Both the position numbers and the translations under genes were made by a program. The notes beneath the pieces were generated by a model. That model saw only the letters and a program-made list of their open reading frames with translations, was not told the origin of the DNA and did no database searches. Below, one piece after another: positions 33,065 to 42,747 of a DNA stretch of 64,000 bases. Position 1 is the first letter of the stretch, and every line of letters starts with the position of its first letter. This DNA comes from Ornatilinea apprima (GTDB lineage Bacteria > Chloroflexota > Anaerolineae > Anaerolineales > Anaerolineaceae): NCBI RefSeq assembly GCF_001306115.1, contig NZ_LGCL01000024.1, positions 213,449-277,448 of the forward strand, written 5' to 3'.

Positions 33065-34130
33065 ATTCTTCCTGGGCATCTTTGGGGAGCAGCCCCAACT
33101 GCCGCGCCTGTTCGTAAGAGATGGCCCCCGGCAGGGTTACCCTGCCCGACGAAGGCTCACCGTTGGTGTTTTGCCAGAACGCGTCGGCATCCTGCACCTG
33201 CAGCGACTCGCCAGGGTTGGCCAGCAGTGCCTCCAGCGCGCTCAGGTTGTCCTCTTCCGGCGCTTCCCCGGCTTCTTCGGCGGCTGGCGCAGGCGCAGAC
33301 GGTTCTTCTTGCTGAAAATGCGCGCCCACCTGGCTGAAAGACTCAACCAGCGCCAGTTGGGCTTCCAGAATCTGGCCATACACCTGCGCCGTAAAGCTGG
33401 CCGCGCTGCCCACTCCAAATACCAACACCAGAGCGTAATCGCCCACCGGGGCCAGGAACAGATCAAATTCACGGCCGGCAAATACCTGCAGGCTGTGCGG
33501 GTGAGCCTCGCCCAGCATGTGGGCCAGGCGGTGATGCGAGCTGTTGGCCGCCATCATGGCCGGAATCCAGCGCTGCTCCACATCAGGGGACGGAAAGTCG
33601 CCGGCCTGACCGGTGATCCGCCCGTGATCGTCCAGCACCAGCACCGCCTGAGCTTTCAACCCGGCGCGCAAATTGGCCAGCCATTCTGAAATGGAAAAGG
33701 CGTTGTGAGGCGGGCGTAAGGTTTTCTCCGCGCCACGCGGCGATTCCGATTCAAATTCCGACTCGCTCACTTCCAGCGCCGCCGTTACCGCCGCCAGAAA
33801 ATCGGCCAGCTCCATCGGCTTTTGAAAATAAGCGCGCACACCCATCTTGCGCGCCCGGATGCGGTGTTCATCTTCAGCCAGGGCGGTAATGACCACATAG
33901 CGGGTTTGCGGCAAGCGATCACGCAGCTTCTGAATCAAATCCAGCCCGCTCATGCCCGGCAGGCGGATATCGGTTACCAGCAAGTCCGGCGGGTGCTGGC
34001 GCGCGTCCAGCATGGCCTCTTCCGCCGAAGGAACGATTACGCTCTCAATCGGGAATGGGAGCGTTTTTAGTGATGCCTGAAGCAGCCTCCCCAGTTCCTG
34101 CGCGTCTTCAACGATGAGCACTCTTCGCAT
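33063..34130 (-). CDS. Response regulator with receiver and roadblock/LC7-like domains
   Basis: The 355-residue protein starts with a receiver domain: acidic pair in LIVEDAQ, phospho-acceptor Asp54 in LLVTDIRLPGMSG, Thr in VVITALAED, and Lys in YFQKPMEL near residue 104. After a Glu/Ser linker a region at about 155-275 (SISEWLANLRAGLKAQAVLVLDDHG onward) has the look of a roadblock/LC7 (Mgl-type) fold. A linker rich in Ala/Pro/Glu and a C-terminal tail follow. There is no DNA-binding domain. GAGG sits nine bases before the ATG at 34130. Small-GTPase or scaffold partners are possible by family analogy. No kinase gene is adjacent. Confidence 0.78.
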   Translation of the reverse strand: MRRVLIVEDAQELGRLLQASLKTLPFPIESVIVPSAEEAMLDARQHPPDLLVTDIRLPGMSGLDLIQKLRDRLPQTRYVVITALAEDEHRIRARKMGVRAYFQKPMELADFLAAVTAALEVSESEFESESPRGAEKTLRPPHNAFSISEWLANLRAGLKAQAVLVLDDHGRITGQAGDFPSPDVEQRWIPAMMAANSSHHRLAHMLGEAHPHSLQVFAGREFDLFLAPVGDYALVLVFGVGSAASFTAQVYGQILEAQLALVESFSQVGAHFQQEEPSAPAPAAEEAGEAPEEDNLSALEALLANPGESLQVQDADAFWQNTNGEPSSGRVTLPGAISYEQARQLGLLPKDAQEE

Positions 34131-34263
34131 ACCCCTTATCCTCAATCCGTCAGTGTCAAGGGCTATTGATTCCCCCGCTGCCTTAATTATAGCGGCAAAC
34201 GCCGCGCGAGGTGAAGCCAGCGGCCATTGCAGATCAAAGTGTAGATCATCAACAAAGAATCAA

Positions 34264-34290
34264 CAGAGGCGCGCGGACCGCGCGCCTCTG
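34264..34290 (-). terminator. Perfect hairpin after the second solute-binding protein gene
   Basis: CAGAGGCGCGCGG at 34264-34276 and CCGCGCGCCTCTG at 34278-34290 are exact inverted repeats. On the minus strand the stem is followed by TTGATTCTTT, so it is terminator-like but with a weak T-run. Confidence 0.7.
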
Positions 34291-34313
34291 CAGCGTTCAT
34301 TCTGGCAACTGGT

Positions 34314-36257
34314 TTACTGACAGGCCGCGCCGTAATCCAGACTTTCAATATTCCACATCTGGCTGCGCGCCGAAGCGTCCGCCTCCATCGCACACAGGTC
34401 GGGGCGCGACAGGGCGATCTTAATCCGGTAATACAGCGGAATTGCGGGTAGATCGCTGGCGAAGAGGCGCTGCGCGTCAGCCTGGCGCGACGCGTACAAC
34501 TCGGCCGCGTCGGGGCGTGTCTGGCGCGCCAACTGGCAAGCCGCGTCAAACTGGGCGCTGCTGTACCCCGATACATTCACCCCCAGCCAGTTGTTGCCCG
34601 GCGCGGGGATCTGGGCGGTCTCAAAGAACTGGCAGGGCGGCACCACGCCGCTTTCCCAACCAAACTGCGCCAGGTCAAATTTGCGCCCAAAAAGCAGACC
34701 GTCTGGGCCGGCCGCGTACAGGTCGCCCGGCTCGTAATACTGCACATTCACCTGCACACCGCACTCGGCTAGGTTTTCGGCCATCAGCTCGGCAATTTTC
34801 ACCCGCAGCTGCGCCTTGGTGGTGGCATAGTTGATCGAGAAAACCGTTCCATCGGGCACATTCAGCACCCCGGCCGCCGTGCGCGGAGTGGCAGGGTCGC
34901 CGTCAAAATCTTTCCAGCCTGCCTGGTCGAGCAGCAGCGCGCCCTGAATGGGGTCATAGGGCAGGGCTGTCAGATCGGCCTGGAAGAGCGGGTGCGACGG
35001 CGGCAGATAGGCGGCCGGCACCGAGGAGAAGCCCTGCAGCCAGCGGTTCACAATTTGCTGGCGGTCCATGCACATGGCCAGCGCCTGACGCACGCGCGCA
35101 TCGGCAAACAGGTCCGGCCGGTCGCCGCTGGCCGGGTTATACCCATCATCGTAGCTGGCGGGTTTAATCCCCAGGCTTACCTGCTCCCATTCCGGGCCAA
35201 CCGCCACGTATGCTTTAAGCTTGCCTGCTTTTTGCAGGTCAGAAACCACTTCAATCTCTTCATCCATCAGGTCGGCCTGGTCGACCACATCGCATTCACC
35301 GCTCAACATGGCCGCCAGGTTGCTGTCAGTTTGCTCGCCGGTAAAGCGGTAGACCAGCACATCAAAATAAGGCAGCCCCTCGCCAGCGCGGAAGTAAGCC
35401 GGGTTCTTGACCAGTTTAATATGGTCGCCCGCCACCCACTCGCTGACCACATACGCGCCCCAGCCCAGCGGCGCGCGCGCCGAAATATCAGCAGTCAGCA
35501 GGTCGGCCGGCGCGGTCTGGCCCCAGGCATGCTCAGGCAGCGGCATCCAAAACAGAGTTTCATAGCGCTGTGGCATATAACCCGCCACACCCGTCCAGCG
35601 GATGGTCTGCTCATCCACGGCTTCGTAGGCGGCGGTGCGGTTCACCTGGTAGCGCGATACCGGCGTGGCCGGGTCGGAGGCCAGTTGGAAGGAATACAAC
35701 GAATCCTGGGCGGTCAGCGGTGCGCCGTCTGACCAGGTGATACCCGGCCGCAGTTGAAAATCTACCACCAGACGCTCCATCTGCAAGGCAGAAGCGCCGT
35801 CCCACTGCACGGCGCAGTCTGGGCCGGTGCAGCCTGCCGGCAGAACGCTGACGCCGGCCCCTAATGCCACCAGATCGCCGTTGACGTTGATCACCGTATC
35901 GCCGGCTTTCACATCCACGGCCTCAATGCGCGCGTCTCCGTCTGCCAGGGAGGGCATCTTTTCGAGGATCACCGGCTGGGCCGAAAAGCTGTTGGTATCA
36001 AAGGGGCCGTCGTATACCGCCTCCAACACGCTCCACATACTGCGCGAAGACGCTCCATAGGGGTAAAGGGTGGCCGGTTCCTGCTGCAGGCACACCACCA
36101 GCGAGCGCTCAGGCAGCGGGGTGGGGGTGGGCGGAACGGGGGTGGCAGAAGGCTCCGATGTAGCAGTCGGCTCTACGGCTGCCTGCGCCTGGCAGCCGGT
36201 CAGGACGGCAGCCATCAATATAGCGATGAATATCCAAAGCGTTTTTTGGGAACGCAT
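34314..36257 (-). CDS. Peptide-type ABC transporter substrate-binding lipoprotein (SBP_bac_5), divergent
   Basis: The 647-residue product has a lipoprotein signal with VLTGC (Cys22), a short Pro/Thr linker and the family 5 fold, with RSLVVCLQQEPATLYP, LRPGITWSDGAPLTAQDSLYSF and VRQALAMCMDRQQIVN. It is longer than the other two family 5 proteins here and only distantly like them. AAGGAG lies five bases before the ATG at 36257; the longer in-frame start would cross this site. It follows the oppC-type gene but a terminator separates them, so it is probably expressed alone. Confidence 0.9.
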   Translation of the reverse strand: MRSQKTLWIFIAILMAAVLTGCQAQAAVEPTATSEPSATPVPPTPTPLPERSLVVCLQQEPATLYPYGASSRSMWSVLEAVYDGPFDTNSFSAQPVILEKMPSLADGDARIEAVDVKAGDTVINVNGDLVALGAGVSVLPAGCTGPDCAVQWDGASALQMERLVVDFQLRPGITWSDGAPLTAQDSLYSFQLASDPATPVSRYQVNRTAAYEAVDEQTIRWTGVAGYMPQRYETLFWMPLPEHAWGQTAPADLLTADISARAPLGWGAYVVSEWVAGDHIKLVKNPAYFRAGEGLPYFDVLVYRFTGEQTDSNLAAMLSGECDVVDQADLMDEEIEVVSDLQKAGKLKAYVAVGPEWEQVSLGIKPASYDDGYNPASGDRPDLFADARVRQALAMCMDRQQIVNRWLQGFSSVPAAYLPPSHPLFQADLTALPYDPIQGALLLDQAGWKDFDGDPATPRTAAGVLNVPDGTVFSINYATTKAQLRVKIAELMAENLAECGVQVNVQYYEPGDLYAAGPDGLLFGRKFDLAQFGWESGVVPPCQFFETAQIPAPGNNWLGVNVSGYSSAQFDAACQLARQTRPDAAELYASRQADAQRLFASDLPAIPLYYRIKIALSRPDLCAMEADASARSQMWNIESLDYGAACQ

Positions 36258-36376
36258 GCTTACTCCTTGTTCGTTGAAATCCATCCGCGCGCCGCCCAAG
36301 GGCGCGCAGGCACGCTTTATTATAACCAATAACCTCCCATTGAACGCGATTCAGGCGCAGATGGAATCTGGGTACT

Positions 36377-36410
36377 TAAGAAAAAGGCCTTCCCGGGGTG
36401 CGGGAAGGCC
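36377..36410 (-). terminator. Terminator of the opp-type operon
   Basis: GGCCTTCCC at 36386-36394 pairs with GGGAAGGCC at 36402-36410. Read on the minus strand a TTTTTCTT run follows, 26 bases after the permease stop. Confidence 0.9.
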
Positions 36411-36435
36411 GAAAGCTGCATGGGGAAAAAGAGAA

Positions 36436-37464
36436 TTACTGCGTGCCCCGCAGGCGCGGGTCGAGCGCGTCGCGCAGACCGTCGCCCAAGAAGTTGAAGG
36501 CGAACATGGTAATCGCCAGCCCCAGCGCCGGGAAGATGGTCTGGTTGGGGTAGGTGCGCACCATCTGCGCCCCATCCGAGATCATCGCGCCCCAAGACGG
36601 CGTGGGCGGGTTCACACCCAGACCGATGAAGGACAGGAACGCCTCAGTGGAAATATAACTGGGAATGGCCAGCGTCTCGGCTACCACCAGCGGACCTACG
36701 ATATTGGGCAGGATGTGGTTGAACATGATGCGGCCGTTGGTCGCGCCAATGGTGCGGGCAGCCTCAACATATTCCTTCTCGCGCACCGAGAGCACCTGGC
36801 CGCGCGTCAGGCGCGCCATCGTCTCCCAGGCGGTCAAACCAATGCCAATGAAGATAAAGAGCATGCCGCCCATCTTGGCATCTAACTGGCTGATCGCATA
36901 GGTGATCGAGCCAGGGTCTGGCTTGGAGAAAGTGGAGCGGAAAAAGGCCATCAACAAAATGATGAACAGCAGGCTGGGGAAGGCGTAAAGCACATCCACA
37001 AAGCGCATCATAATGTTATCCACGCGCCCGCCAAAGAAACCGGCGATGGACCCGTAGGTAACACCGATGATGAGGCTGATGATCGGGCCGATAAACGCCA
37101 CCGTCAGCGAAATGCGCGCGCCGTAGATGATGCGGCTCAGCAGGTCGCGGCCTACATAGTCAGCGCCCAGCGGGTAATTGTTTGAAATGCGCGCGTAGGG
37201 TGCCATGGTGGGGAAAACGCTCGTCAGCCACTGGGGAATGGTGTTCTGGTCTTCCAGCACCTGTTTATCGAACGGCGCGGGGGCAATATACGGAGCGAGC
37301 ACCGCCAAAGCAATCAAAATGATAATGATACTGCCGCCAATGACCGCCGCGCGGTTGCGCAGCAAGCGCCGGAATGCGTCGGCAAAAAGGCTTTCCCGTT
37401 TTTGCGTCAGCGGTTGGCCTCCGCGGCTGTGATCTTGAGACTCCACTTTTAATTGTGCAGTCAT
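36436..37464 (-). CDS. Peptide ABC transporter permease, DppC/OppC type
   Basis: The 342-residue permease has a cytoplasmic N-terminal segment, a first helix (AAVIGGSIIIILIALAVLAPYIA), the OppC-specific domain, and the ATPase-coupling loop EAARTIGATNGRIMFNHILPN. FSFIGLGVNPPTPSWGAMI is a hallmark close to the C-terminus. GAGGAGG before ATG at 37464 decides the start. It is the last gene of the D-F-A-B-C run. Confidence 0.95.
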   Translation of the reverse strand: MTAQLKVESQDHSRGGQPLTQKRESLFADAFRRLLRNRAAVIGGSIIIILIALAVLAPYIAPAPFDKQVLEDQNTIPQWLTSVFPTMAPYARISNNYPLGADYVGRDLLSRIIYGARISLTVAFIGPIISLIIGVTYGSIAGFFGGRVDNIMMRFVDVLYAFPSLLFIILLMAFFRSTFSKPDPGSITYAISQLDAKMGGMLFIFIGIGLTAWETMARLTRGQVLSVREKEYVEAARTIGATNGRIMFNHILPNIVGPLVVAETLAIPSYISTEAFLSFIGLGVNPPTPSWGAMISDGAQMVRTYPNQTIFPALGLAITMFAFNFLGDGLRDALDPRLRGTQ

Positions 37465-37533
37465 TTTTCCTCCTCTCAAGCTGCTGCCGAGTATTCATCC
37501 GGCAGCGCAATTCTCTCAAAATTTTGGCCTGGC

Positions 37534-38592
37534 TTAATCGTAGCGGATGCGCGGATCAAGATAGGCGTAAACCATATCGACAATCAGGTTGGCGATGACC
37601 AGGAAAAACGCGTAGAGCAAAATCGTGCCCATAATGACCGGGTAATCGCGGTTGGTGATGCTGGTTACAAAATAACGGCCCATACCAGGGATGCCAAAGG
37701 TCAACTCGGTTACAAAGGTACCAGTAACCAGGGCGGCAAACATGGGGCCGAGAATGGTAACAACCGGAATGAGAGAATTTTTGAGAGCGTGGCGGGTGAT
37801 CACCAGATTTTCCCGCAAGCCCTTGGCGCGCGCAGTGCGGATGTAGTCTTCGCGCACCACCTGCAGCAAACTGGCGCGGGTCAAGCGGGCGATAATCGCC
37901 GAGCTGCCCAGCCCCAGCGCGATGGCGGGCATAATGGTATATTTCCAAAAACCTTCCCAACTATAGTCGGTGGGCAGGAAACCCAGTAAAAACGGGGGTT
38001 TGGTGCCCCAGCCGGTGGGGGGTAGCACTTTTAACAGCACACCAAAAATCCAGATCAGGATCGGGCCCAATACAATCACCGGCACCGACACCCCAAAAAT
38101 CGCCACCGACATACCCAGGTAGTCGAAAATGGTGTTCTGTTTCAGCGCGCTGAGAATGCCCAACGGCATGCCAATTATAATCGCCACCAGCAGCGCCAAA
38201 ATACCCAATTGAATGGAGATCGGCAGCTGATCGCGGAAAATGTCATTGACGGTGCGGCTGCGTGAACTGAAGGATGGACCAAAGTTCATCCAATTCACAT
38301 AAATGCCACCCACGTTAAACTTCAACAAAGCGTCGTCCTCAATGGACAGGGTGGGAGCCGTGGTACTGAATTGCGGAATAAACACATCGTACAGATAATT
38401 ACCATACTGCACCAGCAGCGGATCATCGAGGTGATACCGCTTTTCCAGGTTGGCCATGATCTCAGGCGGCAGCGCCTTCTCACGGTCAAATGGTCCGCCA
38501 GGGACCGCGTGCATCAGGCCAAAGGTAATGGCCGATACCACAAAAAGCACAACAACCATATATAACAAACGTCGGACAATATAACGACCCAT
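37534..38592 (-). CDS. Peptide ABC transporter permease, DppB/OppB type
   Basis: The 352-residue permease starts with MGRYIVRRLLYMVVVLFVVSAITF, the N-terminal hallmark of DppB-like subunits, and has the coupling loop RTARAKGLRENLVITRHALKN and the C-terminal AYLDPRIRYD. The central region is longer than in E. coli DppB because of an extra stretch at about 70-115 (YGNYLYDVFIPQFSTTAPTL), which may lie outside the membrane. It pairs with the downstream DppC-type subunit. Confidence 0.95.
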   Translation of the reverse strand: MGRYIVRRLLYMVVVLFVVSAITFGLMHAVPGGPFDREKALPPEIMANLEKRYHLDDPLLVQYGNYLYDVFIPQFSTTAPTLSIEDDALLKFNVGGIYVNWMNFGPSFSSRSRTVNDIFRDQLPISIQLGILALLVAIIIGMPLGILSALKQNTIFDYLGMSVAIFGVSVPVIVLGPILIWIFGVLLKVLPPTGWGTKPPFLLGFLPTDYSWEGFWKYTIMPAIALGLGSSAIIARLTRASLLQVVREDYIRTARAKGLRENLVITRHALKNSLIPVVTILGPMFAALVTGTFVTELTFGIPGMGRYFVTSITNRDYPVIMGTILLYAFFLVIANLIVDMVYAYLDPRIRYD

Positions 38593-38636
38593 GCAGGCCC
38601 TCCAAATAAGATTGCACCATCAAACGGTGCGGAGAT

Positions 38637-38661
38637 GAGGGGGGGACACAGTCCCCCCCTC
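38637..38661 (-). other. GC-only hairpin between binding protein and DppB-type genes
   Basis: GAGGGGGGGAC at 38637-38647 and GTCCCCCCCTC at 38651-38661 form a perfect 11-bp stem with a 3-base loop and no T-run. The position fits a stabiliser of the upstream binding-protein message. Confidence 0.75.
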
Positions 38662-38687
38662 GAACAGCCCATGTTTACAGCAAAGTT

Positions 38688-40496
38688 TTACTTCTTAATG
38701 TCCCATTTTTCCATATGCTCGAGGCCGCCCAACACAGAGAAGGTGCGCTCGACGTACGGTTTGGTGGTGGATACACGGGTGTACCAGTAGATCGGGATCA
38801 TGATGGCGTCTTCAACAGTGATCAACTGTTCCAGGTCCGCGTACATCTGGGTGCGTTTGTCAGGATCCTGCTCGCGAGCGGCATCCAGAACACCCTGTTC
38901 GAATTTTTCATTCTTCCAGGTTACGCCACCAAACGGAACACCGTCTTTGGCGGTATTGGCCGAACCACCCACCGCGAGCACCTCGCGGATGAAGTTGTTG
39001 GCATCCGGGTAGTCCTGGCACCAGCCAAGGCGCCAGATCTGAGGAGTCTCTTCGCCCTTAATGGTCTCGAGGTAGACTTTCCATTCCTGGTTGACCAGTT
39101 TCACGTCCAGGCCCAGGTTCTCTTTCCACATTGCCTGAATGGCTTCGGCGATCTTCTGGTGGCCGGAACCGGTGTTGAACATCAGGCTGATATCCAGGTC
39201 GGCTACCGTCTGGCCCGTCTCATCCAGGTATTCCTGGAGTTGGGCTTTGGCGTATTCGGGGTCGAACTTCGCGCCAAGATCCGGATATTCTTCGCGGGTG
39301 GGGGCGCCAGCCAGACCGGGGCGAGAGAACCAGCCAGCGGGTTCCTGGCCGCCCTTGGTCACGTTGTCGATCAGGCTCTGGCGGTCAACAGCAAACGACA
39401 GGGCGCGGCGAACGCGGACGTCGTTCACAACCGGGGCGGTGGTGTTGAATCCGTAGTAGTAGGTGCACAGGTCAGGGGCGATAACCAGCTCTTTCGAGAG
39501 CGTCGGGTCAGCCTTTACGCGGTCGATGTCGGCCAGCGGAACAGCGGCGATGTCGAGGGTGCCAGCTTCGTACTCAGAGTAGGCGGGAACCTCATCCAGC
39601 ATCTTCCAGGTAATTTCGTCAATCTTCGCCTGCGGGATGTTGTCCTGTCCAGGCCAGAAGGGGTTCTTCACCAGGGTGATGTAAGAGTCATGGACCCATT
39701 CCTTCAGGGCGTACGGGCCGTAAGAGACGTTGAAACCGGTCTCGGTCCAGCGGTCGCCTTTGGCTTCGGTGCAGTCGTCACCGTCAATCTGGAACGCAGG
39801 CATAGCGTGGGCAACCCACATACCAGCGATATTGAGGTTGAAGACAGCCGGCTCGTTGAAGGTCATCTCAACGGTCTTGTTGTCAATCGCCTTGACAGCC
39901 ACAACTTCGGGGCCGATGGGCGCAGATTCGCCTTCGAAGGTCTCAGGGTCTTCGATCACTTCACCGGTAGCAACATCCACCAGCGTGCCGGCATTGTACT
40001 CGGCGCCGCCCTTGAGGGCGAAGGCCAACACATAGGCATAGTCAGAGGCGGTGGCGGGGGCCAGGGTGCGCAGCATACCATACACAAAGTCCTGGGCGGT
40101 AACCATGCGCGGGTTGCCTTCGCAATCCATCACCTGGACAACTTCGCCGGAAACGGCGTCGTATTTCACCCACGGAACGTCTTCGCGCAGCGTGAAGGTG
40201 TAGGTTACACCATCATCAGCCATAGACCAGCTGGTAGCCATACCAGGCTCGACATCGGTGGTGACTTCATTCTGGCGGGTCAGGCCCACGGTGATGAGCT
40301 CAATAATCTGGTTCGACGAGGTGTCGGTGGCCAGAGCGGGGTCAAGGGTGGGGATGTCACCAGGACCCATATTGAGGTTCAACACTTTCTTCTCTGCCAC
40401 CGCTTCAGCAGGGGCAGCGGCCGGCTGACAGGCTGCCAACAGCATGCTGGCAACGATCAGCAACGCAGCAAACACAAACAGTTTCTTCGATTGCAT
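38688..40496 (-). CDS. Peptide ABC transporter substrate-binding lipoprotein (SBP_bac_5)
   Basis: The 602-residue product has a lipoprotein signal with LLAAC and an Ala/Pro/Glu start, then the family 5 fold with DIPTLDPALATDTSSNQI, MADDGVTYTFTLREDVPW and VRRALSFAVDRQSLI. It is the binding component of the peptide transporter encoded around it (D and F upstream; B and C downstream). It resembles the orphan protein at 31279-33006 over most of its length but has an extra block with EVIEDPETFEGESAPIG. GGAGGAG precedes the ATG. Confidence 0.95.
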   Translation of the reverse strand: MQSKKLFVFAALLIVASMLLAACQPAAAPAEAVAEKKVLNLNMGPGDIPTLDPALATDTSSNQIIELITVGLTRQNEVTTDVEPGMATSWSMADDGVTYTFTLREDVPWVKYDAVSGEVVQVMDCEGNPRMVTAQDFVYGMLRTLAPATASDYAYVLAFALKGGAEYNAGTLVDVATGEVIEDPETFEGESAPIGPEVVAVKAIDNKTVEMTFNEPAVFNLNIAGMWVAHAMPAFQIDGDDCTEAKGDRWTETGFNVSYGPYALKEWVHDSYITLVKNPFWPGQDNIPQAKIDEITWKMLDEVPAYSEYEAGTLDIAAVPLADIDRVKADPTLSKELVIAPDLCTYYYGFNTTAPVVNDVRVRRALSFAVDRQSLIDNVTKGGQEPAGWFSRPGLAGAPTREEYPDLGAKFDPEYAKAQLQEYLDETGQTVADLDISLMFNTGSGHQKIAEAIQAMWKENLGLDVKLVNQEWKVYLETIKGEETPQIWRLGWCQDYPDANNFIREVLAVGGSANTAKDGVPFGGVTWKNEKFEQGVLDAAREQDPDKRTQMYADLEQLITVEDAIMIPIYWYTRVSTTKPYVERTFSVLGGLEHMEKWDIKK

Positions 40497-40611
40497 TCTT
40501 TCTCCTCCTTCTTAAGATGAAAGAACTAGAAATGGAGTTGGTGGTTCTTCAAAGAGATAGAGCGTTCTAGTATTTTTTGGTTGTACTGTCCCGCAGCCAC
40601 CTCCTTTCAAA

Positions 40612-41598
40612 CTACACCAAATGGCAGGCCGTAAAATGGCCTGGTTTAATCTCCCTGAATTCCGGCTTCTTCTGCGCGCAAACCTCGACCGCCAGCGGGC
40701 AGCGCGTTCGGAACCGGCACCCTGAGGGAGGATTAACCGGAGAGGGTACATCGCCCTGTAAAATGATGCGCTGGCGCTTGCTTTCGGCCACGGGGTCCGG
40801 AATTGGAACCGCGGAGAGCAGCGCCTGCGTGTAAGGGTGCAGCGGATTGTTGTAGAGTTCATCGCGATCGGCTAGTTCCACAATGATACCCAGATACATC
40901 ACCGCCACCCGGTCACTGATGTGACGCACCATCGAAAGGTCATGGGCAATGAACAGATAGGTCAGGCCCAGCTCTTGCTGCAAATCTTCCAGCAAGTTAA
41001 CTACCTGCGCCTGAATGGAAACGTCGAGCGCCGAAATAGGCTCGTCGCAAACAATCAAAGAGGGATCCAGCGCCAGGGCGCGCGCCACGCCAATGCGCTG
41101 CCGTTGGCCGCCCGAAAATTCGTGCGGGTAGCGGTTGGCAAAAGCGGGATTCAACCCGACCAGCGCCAGCAGGTCGGCAACCCGGTCTTGAATTTCCTGA
41201 GCGGTGTGCGTGCGGTGAATCAGCATCGGCTCACCGATGATCTCGCCCACGGTCATACGCGGGTTCAAACTGGCATACGGGTCCTGGAAAATCATCTGCA
41301 TGCGGCGGCGGGTTTTGCGCAGCTCTTCGCCTTTTAAATCCACCAGGTTGCGCCCCTCAAACAGCACCTCTCCCGAAGTGGGGCGGTATAACTGCAAAAT
41401 GGTGCGTCCGGTGGTCGACTTGCCGCAGCCCGATTCGCCCACCAGCCCCAGGGTTTCGCCTTTATACACATCAAAGCTGACGCCGTCCACAGCGTGGACC
41501 GCCCCAACCTGGCGTTGGATGACAATGCCCTGCGTGATGGGGAAATGCTTGACGAGATTATTAACTTTAAGCAGTACTTCTTTGGAATTCGAGGTCAT
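40612..41598 (-). CDS. Peptide ABC transporter ATPase, OppF/DppF type
   Basis: The 328-residue ATPase has Walker [11 protein letters not shown], signature [15 protein letters not shown], Walker [17 protein letters not shown] and the switch His in [11 protein letters not shown]. The C-terminal oligopeptide-transporter domain carries the Cys-containing block [21 protein letters not shown], known in this family to hold an iron-sulfur cluster in DppD/F-like proteins. Its ATG overlaps the stop of the OppD-type gene by four bases. Confidence 0.95.
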   Translation of the reverse strand: MTSNSKEVLLKVNNLVKHFPITQGIVIQRQVGAVHAVDGVSFDVYKGETLGLVGESGCGKSTTGRTILQLYRPTSGEVLFEGRNLVDLKGEELRKTRRRMQMIFQDPYASLNPRMTVGEIIGEPMLIHRTHTAQEIQDRVADLLALVGLNPAFANRYPHEFSGGQRQRIGVARALALDPSLIVCDEPISALDVSIQAQVVNLLEDLQQELGLTYLFIAHDLSMVRHISDRVAVMYLGIIVELADRDELYNNPLHPYTQALLSAVPIPDPVAESKRQRIILQGDVPSPVNPPSGCRFRTRCPLAVEVCAQKKPEFREIKPGHFTACHLV

Positions 41599-42584
41599 GA
41601 GCGTTCACTCCCAGTCTTAGGATCAACCCAGCAGGCCACATTGTGTTCTGAGCCTACGCTTGCGAGCGTTGGATTTTCTTTCCAGCAGCGCTCCACGGCG
41701 TAGGTGCAGCGCGGAGCAAACGGGCAGAAATTGGGGCGCTCCATCAAAACAGGGGGCAAGCCGTCAATCGAAATCAGCCGTTCTTCTTTTCTTTGGTCTA
41801 CACGCGGCAAACTGCCAAGCAAACCCAGCGTATAGGGATGTTGTGGGTTGGCATACAAATCTTTCACATTGGCTTCTTCAATCACCAGGCCGGCGTACAT
41901 CACCATCACGCGGTCGGCCAGGCCGGCGATAATCCCCAGATCGTGCGTAATCCAGATAATGGCCATTCCCAGCTCATCGCGCAGGCGTTTGACCAGCTCC
42001 ACAATTTGCGCCTGAATAGTAACATCCAGCGCGGTGGTGGGCTCGTCGGCGATAAGAATCTGCGGCGTGCAGATCAACGCCATGGCAATCATTACTCTCT
42101 GGCGCATGCCGCCAGAGAACTGGTGCGGATAATCATTGAGACGTTCTTTGGCCTTGGGGATGCCCACCATTTCCAGCATCTCCGCCGCGCGGTCAAACGC
42201 CTGCTGGCGGCTCACGCCATTATGAATCTCCAGCGGCTCGGCCACCTGGCGGCCAATGGTGAGCACAGGGTTAAAGGAAGTCATCGGGTCTTGAAAGACC
42301 AGACTGATTTGCGACCCGCGAATATGACGAATTTCTTCCGCGGACATTTTGATTAAATCTTTACCCTGGTAATGAGCCGTGCCCGCCACCACTTTTCCCG
42401 GAGGGGTGGGGATGAGACTCAACATCGACATAACGGTTACACTTTTACCACAACCGCTTTCGCCCACAATTCCTAACGTTTCACCTTCTTTGAGTCGAAA
42501 TGAAACACCGTTAACCGCGTGCACAATTCCTTCTCGCGTTTTGAATTGTGTTTCAAGGCCTTGCACATTCAGAAGATCAGCCAT
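41595..42584 (-). CDS. Peptide ABC transporter ATPase, OppD/DppD type
   Basis: The 329-residue ATPase has Walker [11 protein letters not shown], signature [15 protein letters not shown], Walker [17 protein letters not shown] and switch His in WITHDLGII. The C-terminal domain has the block [20 protein letters not shown]. It leads the D-F-A-B-C run, behind a consensus promoter about 105 bases upstream. Confidence 0.95.
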   Translation of the reverse strand: MADLLNVQGLETQFKTREGIVHAVNGVSFRLKEGETLGIVGESGCGKSVTVMSMLSLIPTPPGKVVAGTAHYQGKDLIKMSAEEIRHIRGSQISLVFQDPMTSFNPVLTIGRQVAEPLEIHNGVSRQQAFDRAAEMLEMVGIPKAKERLNDYPHQFSGGMRQRVMIAMALICTPQILIADEPTTALDVTIQAQIVELVKRLRDELGMAIIWITHDLGIIAGLADRVMVMYAGLVIEEANVKDLYANPQHPYTLGLLGSLPRVDQRKEERLISIDGLPPVLMERPNFCPFAPRCTYAVERCWKENPTLASVGSEHNVACWVDPKTGSERS

Positions 42585-42689
42585 GCAACCTTATCCTTTA
42601 TTGGATTTTGATTTGGGGAAGCAAAAGAAGAAAACAATATCAATCTTCATACCTTCAAAAGATCTAGAATAGATTTCGGGATGATGAAA

Positions 42690-42718
42690 AGTATAACCCG
42701 AATTAATTAGAGTGTCAA
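42690..42718 (-). promoter_or_regulatory. Consensus promoter of the opp-type operon
   Basis: On the minus strand TTGACA (42713-42718) and TATACT (42690-42695) are exactly 17 bases apart, giving a leader of about 100 bases before the first ATPase gene. Confidence 0.85.
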
Positions 42719-42747
42719 ACAACACAGGATAGCCATCACCTGTTTGA

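Noticed and set aside
38715..40520. A 601-residue open frame on the plus strand
   Set aside because: It is antisense to a clear solute-binding protein with lipobox and family motifs; GC-rich third positions keep the opposite strand open.
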